In this document: one piece after another, positions 1 through 8,255 of the stretch
Numbering within the stretch: position 1 is the stretch's first letter
Layout: each line of letters begins with the position of its first letter
DNA from: a virus
Length of the DNA: 64,000 nt
Reading direction: 5' to 3' (one strand)
Virus record (IMG/VR): IMGVR_UViG_3300034066_002053
Location: 1 to 64,000 of that record
Notes under the pieces: model-generated
What the model was told of the DNA's origin: nothing
What the model saw: only the letters and a program-made list of their open reading frames with translations
Databases searched by the model: none
Program-made: the position numbers and the translations under genes

Positions 1-536
1 TTGATAGACATAGCAAATCTATAAATTTTATCCCAGTTATATATTAGATGTTTTGGATCATTCATAATGAACACACCAGAATTAATAAACGGAGGTAGAA
101 AAATTGTTTCTGCTGGTATGTTTGGTTCATGGTCCAAGAAAAAAATTTGATCTTTGGTGGTTTCAAAAATACTGTTTAACTTGTCTATTGATCCTACTAT
201 AAATGCATCACAATCCATAAACAAAAAAGGAAAATTAATTTGAGTAGTATTATATAGTTTAAATAAGAAGTTATGGTTAGAAATTACCATGTGTGCTTCG
301 CAACCAAAATGAATACTTTCTGTGTGAGCAAATTTTTTGACTATCACAGATTTAAAAACACAGGTATCAGAAGATAGTATGGATTTTTTGAGACCATCTG
401 GAAGAGGTTTAAAACTATAAATATATACTGTGTCATATTTAGATAGCCATATTTTACATTGTTTGATCCAAGTGTAACATAGGTCAAAACTTTGTTTTTT
501 TGACCAGTCATAGTTCATAATTGTAACAATATTCAT
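1..536 (-). CDS. Partial glycosyltransferase, GT8-like (C-terminus off the window)
   Basis: The reading frame starts at an ATG at 536 and runs off the left edge, so about 178 residues are visible. It begins MNIVTIMNYDW and contains FMDCDAF, an acidic DxD-type metal/nucleotide-sugar motif. Further on comes FINSGVFIMND, which matches the 'NSGV' region of GT8-like GT-A transferases. It probably moves a sugar from a nucleotide donor. Its ATG overlaps the TGA of the upstream glycosyltransferase gene (ATGA), so the two are translationally coupled. The acceptor and sugar are unknown, and the missing C-terminus prevents a firmer family call. Confidence 0.6.
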   Translation of the reverse strand, partial: MNIVTIMNYDWSKKQSFDLCYTWIKQCKIWLSKYDTVYIYSFKPLPDGLKKSILSSDTCVFKSVIVKKFAHTESIHFGCEAHMVISNHNFLFKLYNTTQINFPFLFMDCDAFIVGSIDKLNSIFETTKDQIFFLDHEPNIPAETIFLPPFINSGVFIMNDPKHLIYNWDKIYRFAMSI

Positions 537-2434
537 TTTTCTGTACTTTCTTTGGCCGGTGCCGAGTCCTTATTTTTAGCAGATGTCCAGCCCTTATGGA
601 AAAGTATAGCTTCTGGATATTTTTTAATCAATCCCTTTTTACTTAAAAAGCTATCTTTTACAAATTCATGATATTCAGGATTATTTTGTTTATTTACACA
701 CCACCAAGAAGGGTAAAAATATTTATGATTTAATATATTGACACTAATATCTGATTGCAAAGAATCAAACACAGACTGAACAAAATCTGGCCCAGTTGCC
801 GCTACAACTCCATGTTTTCTATTATTATCATATGAAATTCTCATTTGACCAATAAGATAAGCTATAATTGGATTCTGTATTGTTGCACCAAAAACCCCAT
901 TGGCACACCGTGTTGTGTTCTCATTTAAATATCCTTTGCCTATTTTTTTTCCTGTTTTTTCATAAGCAATTAGTATTCCGTAAGATGTTAGGTGCTGGAT
1001 ACTCAATAAAGATTTATCACCTAACCATATAGTATCAGAATCTATAAAAATACCACCAAACTGATTTAAGATTTCTACTCTAGCAATATCGGACTTACAA
1101 TCGTATTGTGTTTCTTTGTCAAAAAGATCCCTATTGATCATCTTGAGATTCTTCAACTTTGCATCATCCCATAAAATATATCTAAAACCAGGATACTGTT
1201 TCATATAATCTACAGAAAAAGTTTTCATCATCTTTTTAATTGGTATGGGTATTGGTCCACCGATCCATATTTGATGAATAACAGGAGGAATAGTCCATCT
1301 AAAATCTCTGAAATAGTTTTTAGCAAAGCCTACGAACTCTGTTTTATCCATGTTGGCTACAGTTTTATCCATCTGTTCTATAGCATATATATCCATTGAG
1401 CTAATAGGGTCATCGTATCTAGTCTCTGGTGCTAGCCAAAAGTTAGGCCAGTTTTTGTTTCTTTTGGCCAGCATAAATTCTTTAGGAATATTATGACAAG
1501 ACGGTAGTGGTTCTACTCCTGGAATATCAAACTGTATTTTTTTTCTAATCTTATAAATAGTCCTGTCTTTAGATCCATAGGATAAGCTTTTTAGATAAGT
1601 TGTGTCGTTAGACATATTTAAGTGATCGGGTATATTATGCTTAATAATTTCTTGATCAACTCTAACCATCTTTCCTAATTTAAACGCTATCTGACTAAAT
1701 TCATCATCACAATAGTATCCAGTGTAACAGGGGTTGTATATGGGTTTAATTTGATTATAAAGTTTATTGCCGATAATTGCTAAGGTATTAGTTTTTTTAT
1801 TATCTCCTGTATCAAACCATAATACTCCGTCTAATCCTGGAAAATGTTTAATCATATTATCGATAATAATTTGATCATATCCATATTTTGTTACTATCAT
1901 GTCATCAGAAGATAATATTAGTATATCAAATTGAACATGATCTATATGTAGATTGTACGCTTCTATTTTTGATCTGGTGTCCGCATAACAAATAGTCAGA
2001 TTATCATAAGAATTTAATTTAGCAATAATTTTAGGATTATTCGTTAAAATATCATTATTGTCAACAGTAACAATAAAATGAATATTATCTTTATTTTGAG
2101 CATTCTCTGAAAAAGACTTAATAGAATCTAATAACTGTTTTGGTCTACTAAGAGTTGGAATTTTAATCAATATTTTTTTATTGATACTAGATAATATTTC
2201 TGCATACTGGTCAGCATCTGTTTCTATTACCCTTGACCGAGCAAAGATCCTTTTTTCTCTATTTCCAAAGAATAGAAAATGCTCAATAGCACTTTTCTCG
2301 TTGTTTATTCCTGCTAGATTTAAATCTTGATTTTGCTCTAAATAATACTGCCAGTCAAAATTTTTAGGAAGTAGATGTATATATTTTTGCACCTCTTTTT
2401 CTATGAGATGACTACTGATCCACTTATGAGTCAT
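533..2434 (-). CDS. Two-domain glycosyltransferase (GT2-like plus GT32/capsular DXD domain)
   Basis: 633 aa. Residues about 15-60 (WQYYLEQNQDLN...HFLFFGNREKR) resemble a short helical module often seen next to glycosyltransferases. Residues about 85-320 look like a GT-A fold beginning KILIKIPTLSRPKQ, with LSSDDMIV as the acidic motif. Residues about 385-600 match the GT32/Och1-type sugar-transferase domain: IPPVIHQIWIGG, then GGIFIDSDTIW with the DXD at 465-467. Two catalytic-type domains in one chain suggest a bifunctional enzyme adding successive sugars. Overlaps of four bases at both ends place it in a tight operon with the RgpF-like gene upstream and the GT8-like gene downstream. Substrates cannot be read from the sequence. 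Confidence 0.75.
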   Translation of the reverse strand: MTHKWISSHLIEKEVQKYIHLLPKNFDWQYYLEQNQDLNLAGINNEKSAIEHFLFFGNREKRIFARSRVIETDADQYAEILSSINKKILIKIPTLSRPKQLLDSIKSFSENAQNKDNIHFIVTVDNNDILTNNPKIIAKLNSYDNLTICYADTRSKIEAYNLHIDHVQFDILILSSDDMIVTKYGYDQIIIDNMIKHFPGLDGVLWFDTGDNKKTNTLAIIGNKLYNQIKPIYNPCYTGYYCDDEFSQIAFKLGKMVRVDQEIIKHNIPDHLNMSNDTTYLKSLSYGSKDRTIYKIRKKIQFDIPGVEPLPSCHNIPKEFMLAKRNKNWPNFWLAPETRYDDPISSMDIYAIEQMDKTVANMDKTEFVGFAKNYFRDFRWTIPPVIHQIWIGGPIPIPIKKMMKTFSVDYMKQYPGFRYILWDDAKLKNLKMINRDLFDKETQYDCKSDIARVEILNQFGGIFIDSDTIWLGDKSLLSIQHLTSYGILIAYEKTGKKIGKGYLNENTTRCANGVFGATIQNPIIAYLIGQMRISYDNNRKHGVVAATGPDFVQSVFDSLQSDISVNILNHKYFYPSWWCVNKQNNPEYHEFVKDSFLSKKGLIKKYPEAILFHKGWTSAKNKDSAPAKESTEK

Positions 2435-3354
2435 GATCCTATATATGTATTATTGGCTATTTTTACATATTTTCTAGTGTGTGGTTTGGTTAAATGATTC
2501 CAAACTATAGTAAATGTGCCCTCATCTCTATGCAATAGTCTACCTCTTACTTGAATATCCTCTTCTAAAAAAACATATCCACTATTTGTTATAGACAAAT
2601 GCAGTTTATTCGTTGGAGATTTGGTATTTATTACACGAATAGTTTGATATTTTGCATAGTCTGTTAGTAAACCGTAGTGCTCACATATATAGCCAAATAT
2701 TCTTTCTAGACTATGAGAGTATGTAGCTCCTTTATTGTCTCTGACATATCCGACTTCTTGTCTCAGAAGGGGATCTAGATAACTTATAGAGCCCTTATTT
2801 AAAAAATTGTTGTACAGACTACTTTTACCCATAAACATAGTACCAGCAGCGAACACTCTATTTTTTATGCTCTCTTTGGGTATTTGATAATATTGTAGGA
2901 TCTCATCAATTTTGTTAGAGTTTGGACCCTCTTGATTTTTGAAGAGCAGAGCACGATGGCTAATTAAGCCAATTTTTTCGTGTTTTTGTAATCGATTAAT
3001 GTTAGTATAAAAATTATTTCCATTATTTCCTATTAAAGAATGAAGAAGAACTTTTCTCCACTCTATTTTATTCATTAGTATACTTTTTTTAGAATGAATT
3101 TTTAGAAATATATCTTGTTTACAAGAATTATTAACAAAATCATTAATGAACGATAGAATATCAGCACCGGCATTAGGATAGTGACTGATTTTTAGATGTG
3201 GAAAGCCGCGTTCTGCTAAATAAATTACTTCTTTAGTCTGAGTATCATGGCATAGTCCAAGATGAAGAACAATATTTTCTTTTATTGGAGACAACAGACT
3301 ATAAAATTCATCCCATAAATCTATATGATACAGCCACAGATAAACATCGACCAT
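2431..3354 (-). CDS. RgpF-like (rhamnan synthesis protein F family) glycosyltransferase
   Basis: 307 aa. Residues about 45-110 contain ISHYPNAGADILSFIND followed by IFLKIHSKKS and WRKVLL, the signature of the RgpF family, whose members act in rhamnose-glucose polysaccharide assembly. No signal peptide or membrane segment is evident, so the protein should be cytoplasmic. The stop overlaps the start of the next gene by four bases (ATGA). RgpF proteins in bacteria build cell-wall glycans. In a phage the product may be a virion or host-surface glycan, which is inference. Confidence 0.72.
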   Translation of the reverse strand: MVDVYLWLYHIDLWDEFYSLLSPIKENIVLHLGLCHDTQTKEVIYLAERGFPHLKISHYPNAGADILSFINDFVNNSCKQDIFLKIHSKKSILMNKIEWRKVLLHSLIGNNGNNFYTNINRLQKHEKIGLISHRALLFKNQEGPNSNKIDEILQYYQIPKESIKNRVFAAGTMFMGKSSLYNNFLNKGSISYLDPLLRQEVGYVRDNKGATYSHSLERIFGYICEHYGLLTDYAKYQTIRVINTKSPTNKLHLSITNSGYVFLEEDIQVRGRLLHRDEGTFTIVWNHLTKPHTRKYVKIANNTYIGS

Positions 3355-3363
3355 AAGGAAATA

Positions 3364-3615
3364 CTATTTACTAGTCGTAATTTTATTATAAAGCACAAGA
3401 GATAATGTCGCACCAGCAACACCCATAAAAATACCTGCTGGACTTAGGCTACTATATTGACCAATCATATATAATATGGCTCCGCCCATGTAAGATCCTG
3501 CAACTCCTAGAGCTACGGTTTTAACAAAGCCGAAATTTTCTTCGCCAGGAACTAGGCTCTTAGCGATAGATCCAACGAATAAACCATAGACACACCATAC
3601 TAATATATTAAACAT
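3364..3615 (-). CDS. Small membrane protein, GlsB/YeaQ/YmgE (transglycosylase-associated) family
   Basis: 83 aa from the second ATG, chosen because GGAG lies 7 bases before it; an in-frame ATG at 3621 is too close to that ribosome site. The sequence has three hydrophobic segments, with VGSIAKSLVPGEENFGFVKT followed by LGVAGSYMGGAIL, the typical glycine-rich pattern of this family. Cellular homologues are small stress-associated inner-membrane proteins of unclear biochemistry. It is the last gene of an operon running from 4555 and overlaps the stop of the gene before it. A role in membrane protection or lysis timing is possible but not shown. Confidence 0.7.
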   Translation of the reverse strand: MFNILVWCVYGLFVGSIAKSLVPGEENFGFVKTVALGVAGSYMGGAILYMIGQYSSLSPAGIFMGVAGATLSLVLYNKITTSK

Positions 3616-4006
3616 TGGCATTCTCCACTAGTGTTTGAATCTCATCATCCGTGAGAATTTCTCCTGTTTCTAACAAAGCATCCAGAATACTTAATGAGTA
3701 TTTATTATAATCTTCTTTGTTCATTTCTCTACGAAGAATTTTTTTAATTCTCATTTTAGTAAACCAACCTTTTCTTGAACTAAAGGTTTTTATTTGTTCA
3801 CCATACATTGAATATTTATCTTGTGCTGTAGATTGGGAGGTTAGTTTATTCTTATTACATTCTTGTAGTATTCTTACACATGTTAGTATTATGCTTATCA
3901 TCATTAAAATAGTAACAATAGCAAATCCGTACATATCGTCTTTAGGTACAGTAGACTTTTCTAAAATTTTAATAGCTATAGCTTTGAGTTTTTCATTATC
4001 AGCCAT
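3608..4006 (-). CDS. Hypothetical single-pass membrane protein
   Basis: 132 aa beginning MADNEKLKAIAIKILEK. The start at 4006 is preferred to an in-frame ATG at 4057 because AAGGAGATAAATACT sits directly before it and the longer form would run into the neighbouring gene. One transmembrane helix (GFAIVTILMMISIILTCVRI) spans about residues 26-46. It is followed by a basic segment with KMRIKKILRREM and an acidic C-terminus with TDDEIQTLVENANV. The gene sits between an exported CxxC protein and a GlsB-like protein in one operon. Family not recognised. Confidence 0.6.
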   Translation of the reverse strand: MADNEKLKAIAIKILEKSTVPKDDMYGFAIVTILMMISIILTCVRILQECNKNKLTSQSTAQDKYSMYGEQIKTFSSRKGWFTKMRIKKILRREMNKEDYNKYSLSILDALLETGEILTDDEIQTLVENANV

Positions 4007-4011
4007 AGTAT

Positions 4012-4371
4012 TTATCTCCTTGGTGTTTTGGGAATTGGACAGTTTCCGTCTGGGCAATTTATTGGAGCTGAGTATATCTTGATTGGAGGAGCTGATGGAG
4101 TAATTGATTTGATTGGTCCCACAGAAAGAGAACCTTTATCAATTTCACAATATGTGCAATCAATTTTAAGAATACCATCACCACTCATATACCAACCCTT
4201 ACCCTTGCAAATTGGACAATCTTTTCTTTTATACTTTTGGGTGACTTCCTGTACATGCTTGGCTTTAATAATGCCTCCAGCAAGAGTCACAGGGGCTGTT
4301 GTGGAGCCATAGTAACTAGACTCAGCAAACAACAAACTAACACAGAATAAACCAACAAATAATTTATTCAT
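4012..4371 (-). CDS. Exported small protein with DnaJ-type CxxCxGxG zinc motif
   Basis: 119 aa. Residues 1-16 (MNKLFVGLFCVSLLFA) form a signal peptide with a likely cleavage after AES. The mature part carries CPICKGKGW (about 52-60) and CTYC (about 73-76), a DnaJ-like zinc-binding pair. A Pro-rich C-terminus follows with CPDGNCPIPKTPRR. GGAG lies 8 bases before the ATG. It is downstream of a short membrane peptide gene and upstream of another membrane protein, so the operon appears devoted to envelope-associated proteins. The function is unknown; metal binding is inferred from cysteine spacing. Confidence 0.6.
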   Translation of the reverse strand: MNKLFVGLFCVSLLFAESSYYGSTTAPVTLAGGIIKAKHVQEVTQKYKRKDCPICKGKGWYMSGDGILKIDCTYCEIDKGSLSVGPIKSITPSAPPIKIYSAPINCPDGNCPIPKTPRR

Positions 4372-4372
4372 T

Positions 4373-4555
4373 TTATTTTCTCCATGGAAGAATATTGTCT
4401 ACCAAATCTCTTAAAGGTTTTTTTGGTTTTGGCTTAACAGGACCATCTGGCTTATTCTCAGGAGAATTTTTATTAAATATCTTGATAATAGCCAAAATAA
4501 AATTTAGAAGCATTTGTATTGCTCTATTTAGAGCTATTCTATCTATTAATCTCAT
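4373..4555 (-). CDS. Short membrane peptide, first gene of an envelope operon
   Basis: 60 aa. A hydrophobic helix covers about residues 10-28 (RAIQMLLNFILAIIKIF), and the rest is basic and proline-rich (KPKPKKPLRD) ending NILPWRK. It is the first gene after the GGTGTAT element at 4594-4600 and ends one base before the exported CxxC protein starts. No family is recognised. The amphipathic, basic tail would fit a membrane-anchored peptide facing the cytoplasm. Confidence 0.5.
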   Translation of the reverse strand: MRLIDRIALNRAIQMLLNFILAIIKIFNKNSPENKPDGPVKPKPKKPLRDLVDNILPWRK

Positions 4556-4579
4556 AGAAATAATCTCTGTAGAAAGGAA

Positions 4580-4600
4580 GGATTATAGTATAAATACACC
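4580..4600 (-). promoter_or_regulatory. GGTGTAT-class promoter element
   Basis: Read on the minus strand, GGTGTATTTATACTATAAT begins 39 bases upstream of the ATG at 4555. It is divergent from a second copy on the plus strand at 4625-4631. Short A/T arms (ATTATA and TATAAT) flank it. The same heptamer recurs before other operons in the window. Confidence 0.55.
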
Positions 4601-4624
4601 AATTATAATTTAGTTTGTTTTTTA

Positions 4625-4647
4625 GGTGTATCCTTTATTATGATACA
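4625..4647 (+). promoter_or_regulatory. GGTGTAT-class promoter element for the plus-strand Cys-rich gene
   Basis: GGTGTATC at 4625-4632 and GATACA at 4642-4647 form a 6-bp inverted repeat. This is the only clear copy of the motif on the plus strand, and it precedes the only plus-strand gene in this part of the window, which argues that the motif is directional. Confidence 0.5.
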
Positions 4648-4702
4648 TTCAACCCTCTAATTGGGGGTAACTTCTAATGTAAATTTTAAAAAGGCTAACT
4701 TT

Positions 4703-4873
4703 ATGACATATGATAATGATGGACCGATTTATAGTGTTTTGAATGGGAAACCGTGTTATTGCTGCAATTCGTGGGGGACCTGCGACAATTTTGGAGAGGC
4801 TATGTGTGCCAATATTGATGGCATATGCTACGGCGACTTCGAAACTTGTTGGGCCAATTTAGGAGATTGCTAA
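4703..4873 (+). CDS. Small Cys-rich protein on the opposite strand
   Basis: 56 aa starting MTYDNDGPIYSVLNGK. The ATG at 4703 has AAAAAGG 8 bases upstream; a TTG at 4661 is a weaker alternative. Eight cysteines occur between residues 18 and 56 (CYCCNSWGTC...MC...IC...TC...DC), mostly evenly spaced, suggesting a disulfide- or metal-stabilised mini-protein. It is a lone plus-strand gene among minus-strand genes and has its own GGTGTAT element 72 bases upstream. No signal peptide and no recognised family. Confidence 0.5.
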   Translation: MTYDNDGPIYSVLNGKPCYCCNSWGTCDNFGEAMCANIDGICYGDFETCWANLGDC

Positions 4874-4955
4874 AATCTATCCTGGATATAATCTTTGATT
4901 ATGTCGTAGATAAATCCGCCCCATAGTATTATTACTCCTGTGGCGGTCAGTTTTC

Positions 4956-5879
4956 TTATAGATAATCTTCGAATCCGTAGCTCGGTAGTTTTTGTAAAGG
5001 AAAGCCATCAAAACCACTAAAAGCATAAGAGCCATTAGCAGATAGCATTCCAGCAGCAACATCAGCGTGGATTAAAAACGACCCTTCTGGAATAGGACCC
5101 CATTCTGGATGTCCACCATCATTCCATTTACCCCAGCTATTTTGAACGAGAAAAGCTGGTTCACTACCAGTATCATCACAAGCTATCCAGGCCATACAAT
5201 GACCCCAGTTACCAGATGTTCTAGCAAATCCCTTTTTATCTCTAGTATTGCTAAATCCATAATTAGAGCATACAGCTAATCCATAACCATTAGCTAAAGC
5301 ATCACGGGCTTCTTCTACTGTTCGTATTAATGAAGCAGTCTTGATCTGGTGATCGTTAGAGAGATCTAGTACTTTATCTGGAAGACCTCTACCGCCCCAG
5401 CCCGCCCCTAAATTACCATTATATTTACTGAAATCTACAAAACCATAATTCTTTCTCACTACAAGACCACCAACCTTACTAACAAATTCAGCTGCTCTAG
5501 CACAACTCATACCCTGTCCACTAAACCCTCTATATCCATAGATAGCTTCTGTTGCACCCCTTGCTATCCAATCCTCTCTCTCATTATGTATATCTATTTC
5601 TACAGCTCGGGTTACATCACAAGCATTTCGCGTTCCGTGACTAACACAATCTCCAGTAGTTTGTCTTTCATTATAAGGATGTTTATCAAACTTTAACACA
5701 CTTTTGTATGGTGTTGAAAGCTTACCTTTGCCACTACCACTAATTTTTTTACTAGCATCTCCAAATAATGGATACTTGGAAGTTTCCATTAAGTGATCAA
5801 ACACATGCTGTTCAAATAAACAACCGCTAAAACCCTTACGATAATTGTCATATAATTCTTTTGGAGTATATCGTGGCAT
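4956..5879 (-). CDS. Papain-like C1 family cysteine peptidase
   Basis: 307 aa. The catalytic set is visible: Cys78 in TTGDCVSHGTRNACD, His227 in NWGHCMAWIA and Asn247 in LVQNSWGKWN, which is the C1 papain order. Gly/Ser-rich stretches and YGFVDFSKYNG fill the region between. No signal peptide is evident and no long propeptide is obvious, so it may work as a virion or intracellular enzyme. Its start overlaps the stop of the upstream membrane-protein gene (TAATG). Possible roles are virion protein processing or cell-envelope degradation during entry or lysis. The family call is firm; the substrate is not. Confidence 0.8.
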   Translation of the reverse strand: MPRYTPKELYDNYRKGFSGCLFEQHVFDHLMETSKYPLFGDASKKISGSGKGKLSTPYKSVLKFDKHPYNERQTTGDCVSHGTRNACDVTRAVEIDIHNEREDWIARGATEAIYGYRGFSGQGMSCARAAEFVSKVGGLVVRKNYGFVDFSKYNGNLGAGWGGRGLPDKVLDLSNDHQIKTASLIRTVEEARDALANGYGLAVCSNYGFSNTRDKKGFARTSGNWGHCMAWIACDDTGSEPAFLVQNSWGKWNDGGHPEWGPIPEGSFLIHADVAAGMLSANGSYAFSGFDGFPLQKLPSYGFEDYL

Positions 5880-6370
5880 TATTTTGATCCCATGTTACAA
5901 GCCCAAGCTAAAGCATTAAGACCTTCTGCAGCTTTAACTCGTAGCTCTTTGGATAGTAGAATATGATCATCGCCTATAGCTGCAACAACAACTTCTTTAG
6001 CTTCTTTTGCTAAATCTGGATATTTGCCTTTTATGTCTAGTTTAAGCATCACACCAGCTAAGCTATTTGCTTGACGAATTTCTTCAGTACTCTTAACTAC
6101 TTCGTCTTCTCCATCAAGCTCCACAAGCTTTGCCAAATCAATGTAAAGATCTCTAAGTCTTTTAGCATCGTTTTTAGCCCCTGCTTCTTTTAGAAGAACA
6201 ACAACATCATCTGCTTCTTTTTTGACGGCTGGGTCTGTTGGTTCTGGTAGCTCTAAAACATCAACTACTGCTGGTTTGTTTGGACCAAGAATATTTGAAA
6301 AGTCTGGCTTAAGCAAACCAACAACAATTAATAGACCAGCTAATACTAGTAGTACGTTTTTTTGATTCAT
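5879..6370 (-). CDS. Membrane-anchored helical protein
   Basis: 163 aa. An N-terminal hydrophobic helix (VLLVLAGLLIVVGLL, about residues 6-20) is followed by a Pro-rich linker (LPEPTDPAVKKE) and a mostly helical Lys/Glu/Ala-rich domain to the C-terminus. The start overlaps the stop of the upstream gene (ATGA at 6367-6370) and its stop overlaps the peptidase start, so the three form a coupled set. The topology (short N-terminus inside, helical domain outside) suits a spanin-like or peptidase-partner protein. No family recognised. Confidence 0.55.
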   Translation of the reverse strand: MNQKNVLLVLAGLLIVVGLLKPDFSNILGPNKPAVVDVLELPEPTDPAVKKEADDVVVLLKEAGAKNDAKRLRDLYIDLAKLVELDGEDEVVKSTEEIRQANSLAGVMLKLDIKGKYPDLAKEAKEVVVAAIGDDHILLSKELRVKAAEGLNALAWACNMGSK

Positions 6371-6759
6371 GATACCTTATCCTCATTTTGTTTACTGCAT
6401 ACATTGGGACTTAAATATGGGAACATCTGGTCTGCTACCTTAACAGCTTCAGAACATCCGCTCTGAACAGCAAGATCACGAGTTTGCTTCCATGAAACTA
6501 CTAGCTTAAAAAATGTATCTTCTGAATCTGTTTTCTTTGGAACAACAACAGGAGAAACAGCAGGAACATTTACTACTGGGAGAGAAGTATTGTCTGTTGC
6601 TCCTCTGAGTTTTTCAATCATAGAACCTAATAGCTTTTGTACTGGATTAAGCTTATCCTTAAACATAACCCATAGTACGATACCAACACCAGCATATAGA
6701 GCCAAGTCCATTGTGCTCAATCTACTACTAAACTCTTGGAAACTTTCTGTAAAATTCAT
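6367..6759 (-). CDS. Membrane protein with C-terminal Cys pair
   Basis: 130 aa. One transmembrane segment (LALYAGVGIVLWVMF, about residues 19-33) is followed by a basic region, a Val/Pro-rich linker (LPVVNVPAVSPVVVPKK) and a helical C-terminal domain with SGCSEAVKVADQMFPYLSPNVC. AGAGAGGC precedes the ATG. It lies between two other membrane or helical proteins in the same operon. Function unknown. Its domain order is like that of the gene that follows, which may mean they work together at the membrane. Confidence 0.5.
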   Translation of the reverse strand: MNFTESFQEFSSRLSTMDLALYAGVGIVLWVMFKDKLNPVQKLLGSMIEKLRGATDNTSLPVVNVPAVSPVVVPKKTDSEDTFFKLVVSWKQTRDLAVQSGCSEAVKVADQMFPYLSPNVCSKQNEDKVS

Positions 6760-6770
6760 TTTAGCCTCTC

Positions 6771-7196
6771 TTATTTATCTGAAACTGATGGAGTTTTATC
6801 TACGTCCGGAGTAATTACAACACTTGGATCAATGAAAATGCCATTATTCCTAAAAGTAATGACAAAAGCATCAATTGAAGAACTTACTAAAAGCATTAAC
6901 AATTGCTTGACATACTTCTGTATAATAGGCTGTAAAAGTTTTGGCACAAATGGAAAATTCACTAAAGTAAAAACTTGATCATAAAAGTTGCTAATCATAG
7001 TCATAGCAAGTGTTTTTTTATCAACCCCTTTAAGAGAGGGGTTATTATCTTCTATCTTTTGAATTACTTCGGCTGTAGCCAATTGCAATACGTTCCATGC
7101 TTGTGGCATTGCTACTGCTTTGGCGTTTTTAAGTATTTCTTTAGCTTTAGCTACTAAATTTCCAAGATCATTTACTGGCAGGTTTTGGTTTTCCAT
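6771..7196 (-). CDS. Hypothetical helical, partly hydrophobic protein
   Basis: 141 aa. It is helical, with a long hydrophobic stretch at about residues 72-110 (DQVFTLVNFPFVPKLLQPII then LLMLLVSSSIDAFVITF) that could associate with membrane. The C-terminus is VVITPDVDKTPSVSDK. The start lies inside the end of the holin candidate gene (29-base overlap), so translation is probably coupled. No family recognised. Confidence 0.45.
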   Translation of the reverse strand: MENQNLPVNDLGNLVAKAKEILKNAKAVAMPQAWNVLQLATAEVIQKIEDNNPSLKGVDKKTLAMTMISNFYDQVFTLVNFPFVPKLLQPIIQKYVKQLLMLLVSSSIDAFVITFRNNGIFIDPSVVITPDVDKTPSVSDK

Positions 7197-7500
7197 TTGT
7201 TTTTCTCTTTTTTCTTACTGTTGCTGGTTTGTCGTTCTTTTTGTTTGCTTCTTTTCTTTCTTCTGGAGTGGCTGTACTCCACCAAGTCTTTTTTAGGTCT
7301 GTTCTTCCTTTTACATATTTAAATAATACAGTTAGCTGTCCAATAATAAGGATTGTTGCTTCTAGACCTCTTGTAGTTTCTTGAATTAGGTCTTCTTTTT
7401 GAGAATTTTCACCTATAAGACCCATAAGATATAATCCGCTAAAAATAAAACTAACTACTGTAAACCAAAATTCTGAACTTTTCCAACCGGGCTTAATCAT
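7168..7500 (-). CDS. Holin candidate (two-TM small membrane protein with basic tail)
   Basis: 110 aa. It starts MIKPGWKSSEFW, a pattern seen in small phage membrane proteins. Two hydrophobic helices follow (about residues 10-30 and 48-64), then a strongly basic tail (KKRKTNGKPKPASK). Small size, two membrane helices and a charged C-terminus fit a class II-type holin, but no lysin has been identified next to it, so this is inference. GGAG precedes the ATG and a GGTGTAT element lies 43 bases upstream, making it the first gene of an operon. Confidence 0.5.
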   Translation of the reverse strand: MIKPGWKSSEFWFTVVSFIFSGLYLMGLIGENSQKEDLIQETTRGLEATILIIGQLTVLFKYVKGRTDLKKTWWSTATPEERKEANKKNDKPATVRKKRKTNGKPKPASK

Positions 7501-7528
7501 AATAGTTTATCTCCTATGTTAAAGACTG

Positions 7529-7549
7529 CTATTATATACTATATACACC
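7529..7549 (-). promoter_or_regulatory. GGTGTAT-class promoter element
   Basis: On the minus strand GGTGTATATAGTATATAAT starts at 7549. The heptamer ends 43 bases before the ATG of the holin candidate at 7500. No flanking inverted repeat is seen at this copy. Confidence 0.55.
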
Positions 7550-7550
7550 G

Positions 7551-8246
7551 CTACAAGATCTTATCTGATTTAGCAATATTCAAATCCCACCACAATGGCT
7601 GCATATTAGTATAGTGAAAACAAATTTTTTGCTGTTCTGGATCAGAAAGGTCAAAACTGGCGCATGGAATTATGTGGTCAATATGCCATCCTTTGGGGCC
7701 ATAGGCTTCCCAGTTCAGTCTAGGATCTTTATAAAATTGTGATTCCAGATGTTGTTTAAACTCTTCAATAGAACAACCCAATAATTCTGTTGTAGCTTGA
7801 GATTTATAGTATCCTTTAATACTAGCTACTATTCTTTTTTGTAAAATACTTTTTAACCTATAAGAAAGATCAGAATAATATTTTTTATGCTGCCACTTAT
7901 TTGCACTTTGTCTAATTTTTTCTTTATTATTAATCCTATAATTTTTCATATACTCGGGCTTATTTAGTCTTTGTTCTTTCTGATAAGCTAGCTTAGTTTC
8001 TCGTTGTCTTGAATATCTTTGTTTATCTATTGTTTTATTATGCTCTTTATTTTTAATTTTATAGTCTTTAGATTTTTTTATTCTATCTTCTCTATTTTTA
8101 ATATATCTATTGTGCTGATTAGCCTTATCACAACTTTTACACTGAGCTAGTTTGCCATATTTACCAGTTTTACTATTCGGAAAATCATTAAGTTGTTTTG
8201 TAATATTACATTGATTACATGTTTTGGTTTGAGTCATAATAAACAC
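7551..8246 (-). CDS. HNH endonuclease with N-terminal zinc ribbon
   Basis: 231 aa. Residues about 10-40 hold a CNQC...CKSC zinc ribbon. A long basic, repeat-like helical middle (KNREDRIKKSKDYKIKNKEH) follows. The C-terminal HNH domain has WHIDHIIPCASFD with YTNMQPLWW and IAKSDKIL. This architecture is shared with the HNH protein at 57177-57797, so the two are paralogues. Such proteins are usually free-standing homing-type nucleases in phage genomes. It is inserted between a structural-type gene and the holin candidate. A second in-frame ATG at 8237 could also be the start. Confidence 0.8.
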   Translation of the reverse strand: MFIMTQTKTCNQCNITKQLNDFPNSKTGKYGKLAQCKSCDKANQHNRYIKNREDRIKKSKDYKIKNKEHNKTIDKQRYSRQRETKLAYQKEQRLNKPEYMKNYRINNKEKIRQSANKWQHKKYYSDLSYRLKSILQKRIVASIKGYYKSQATTELLGCSIEEFKQHLESQFYKDPRLNWEAYGPKGWHIDHIIPCASFDLSDPEQQKICFHYTNMQPLWWDLNIAKSDKIL

Positions 8247-8255
8247 GGTTTAGTA

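Noticed and set aside
3608-4057. Longer start for the 132-aa membrane protein
   Set aside because: The longer form starts inside the next gene and has no ribosome site, while AAGGAG precedes the internal ATG.
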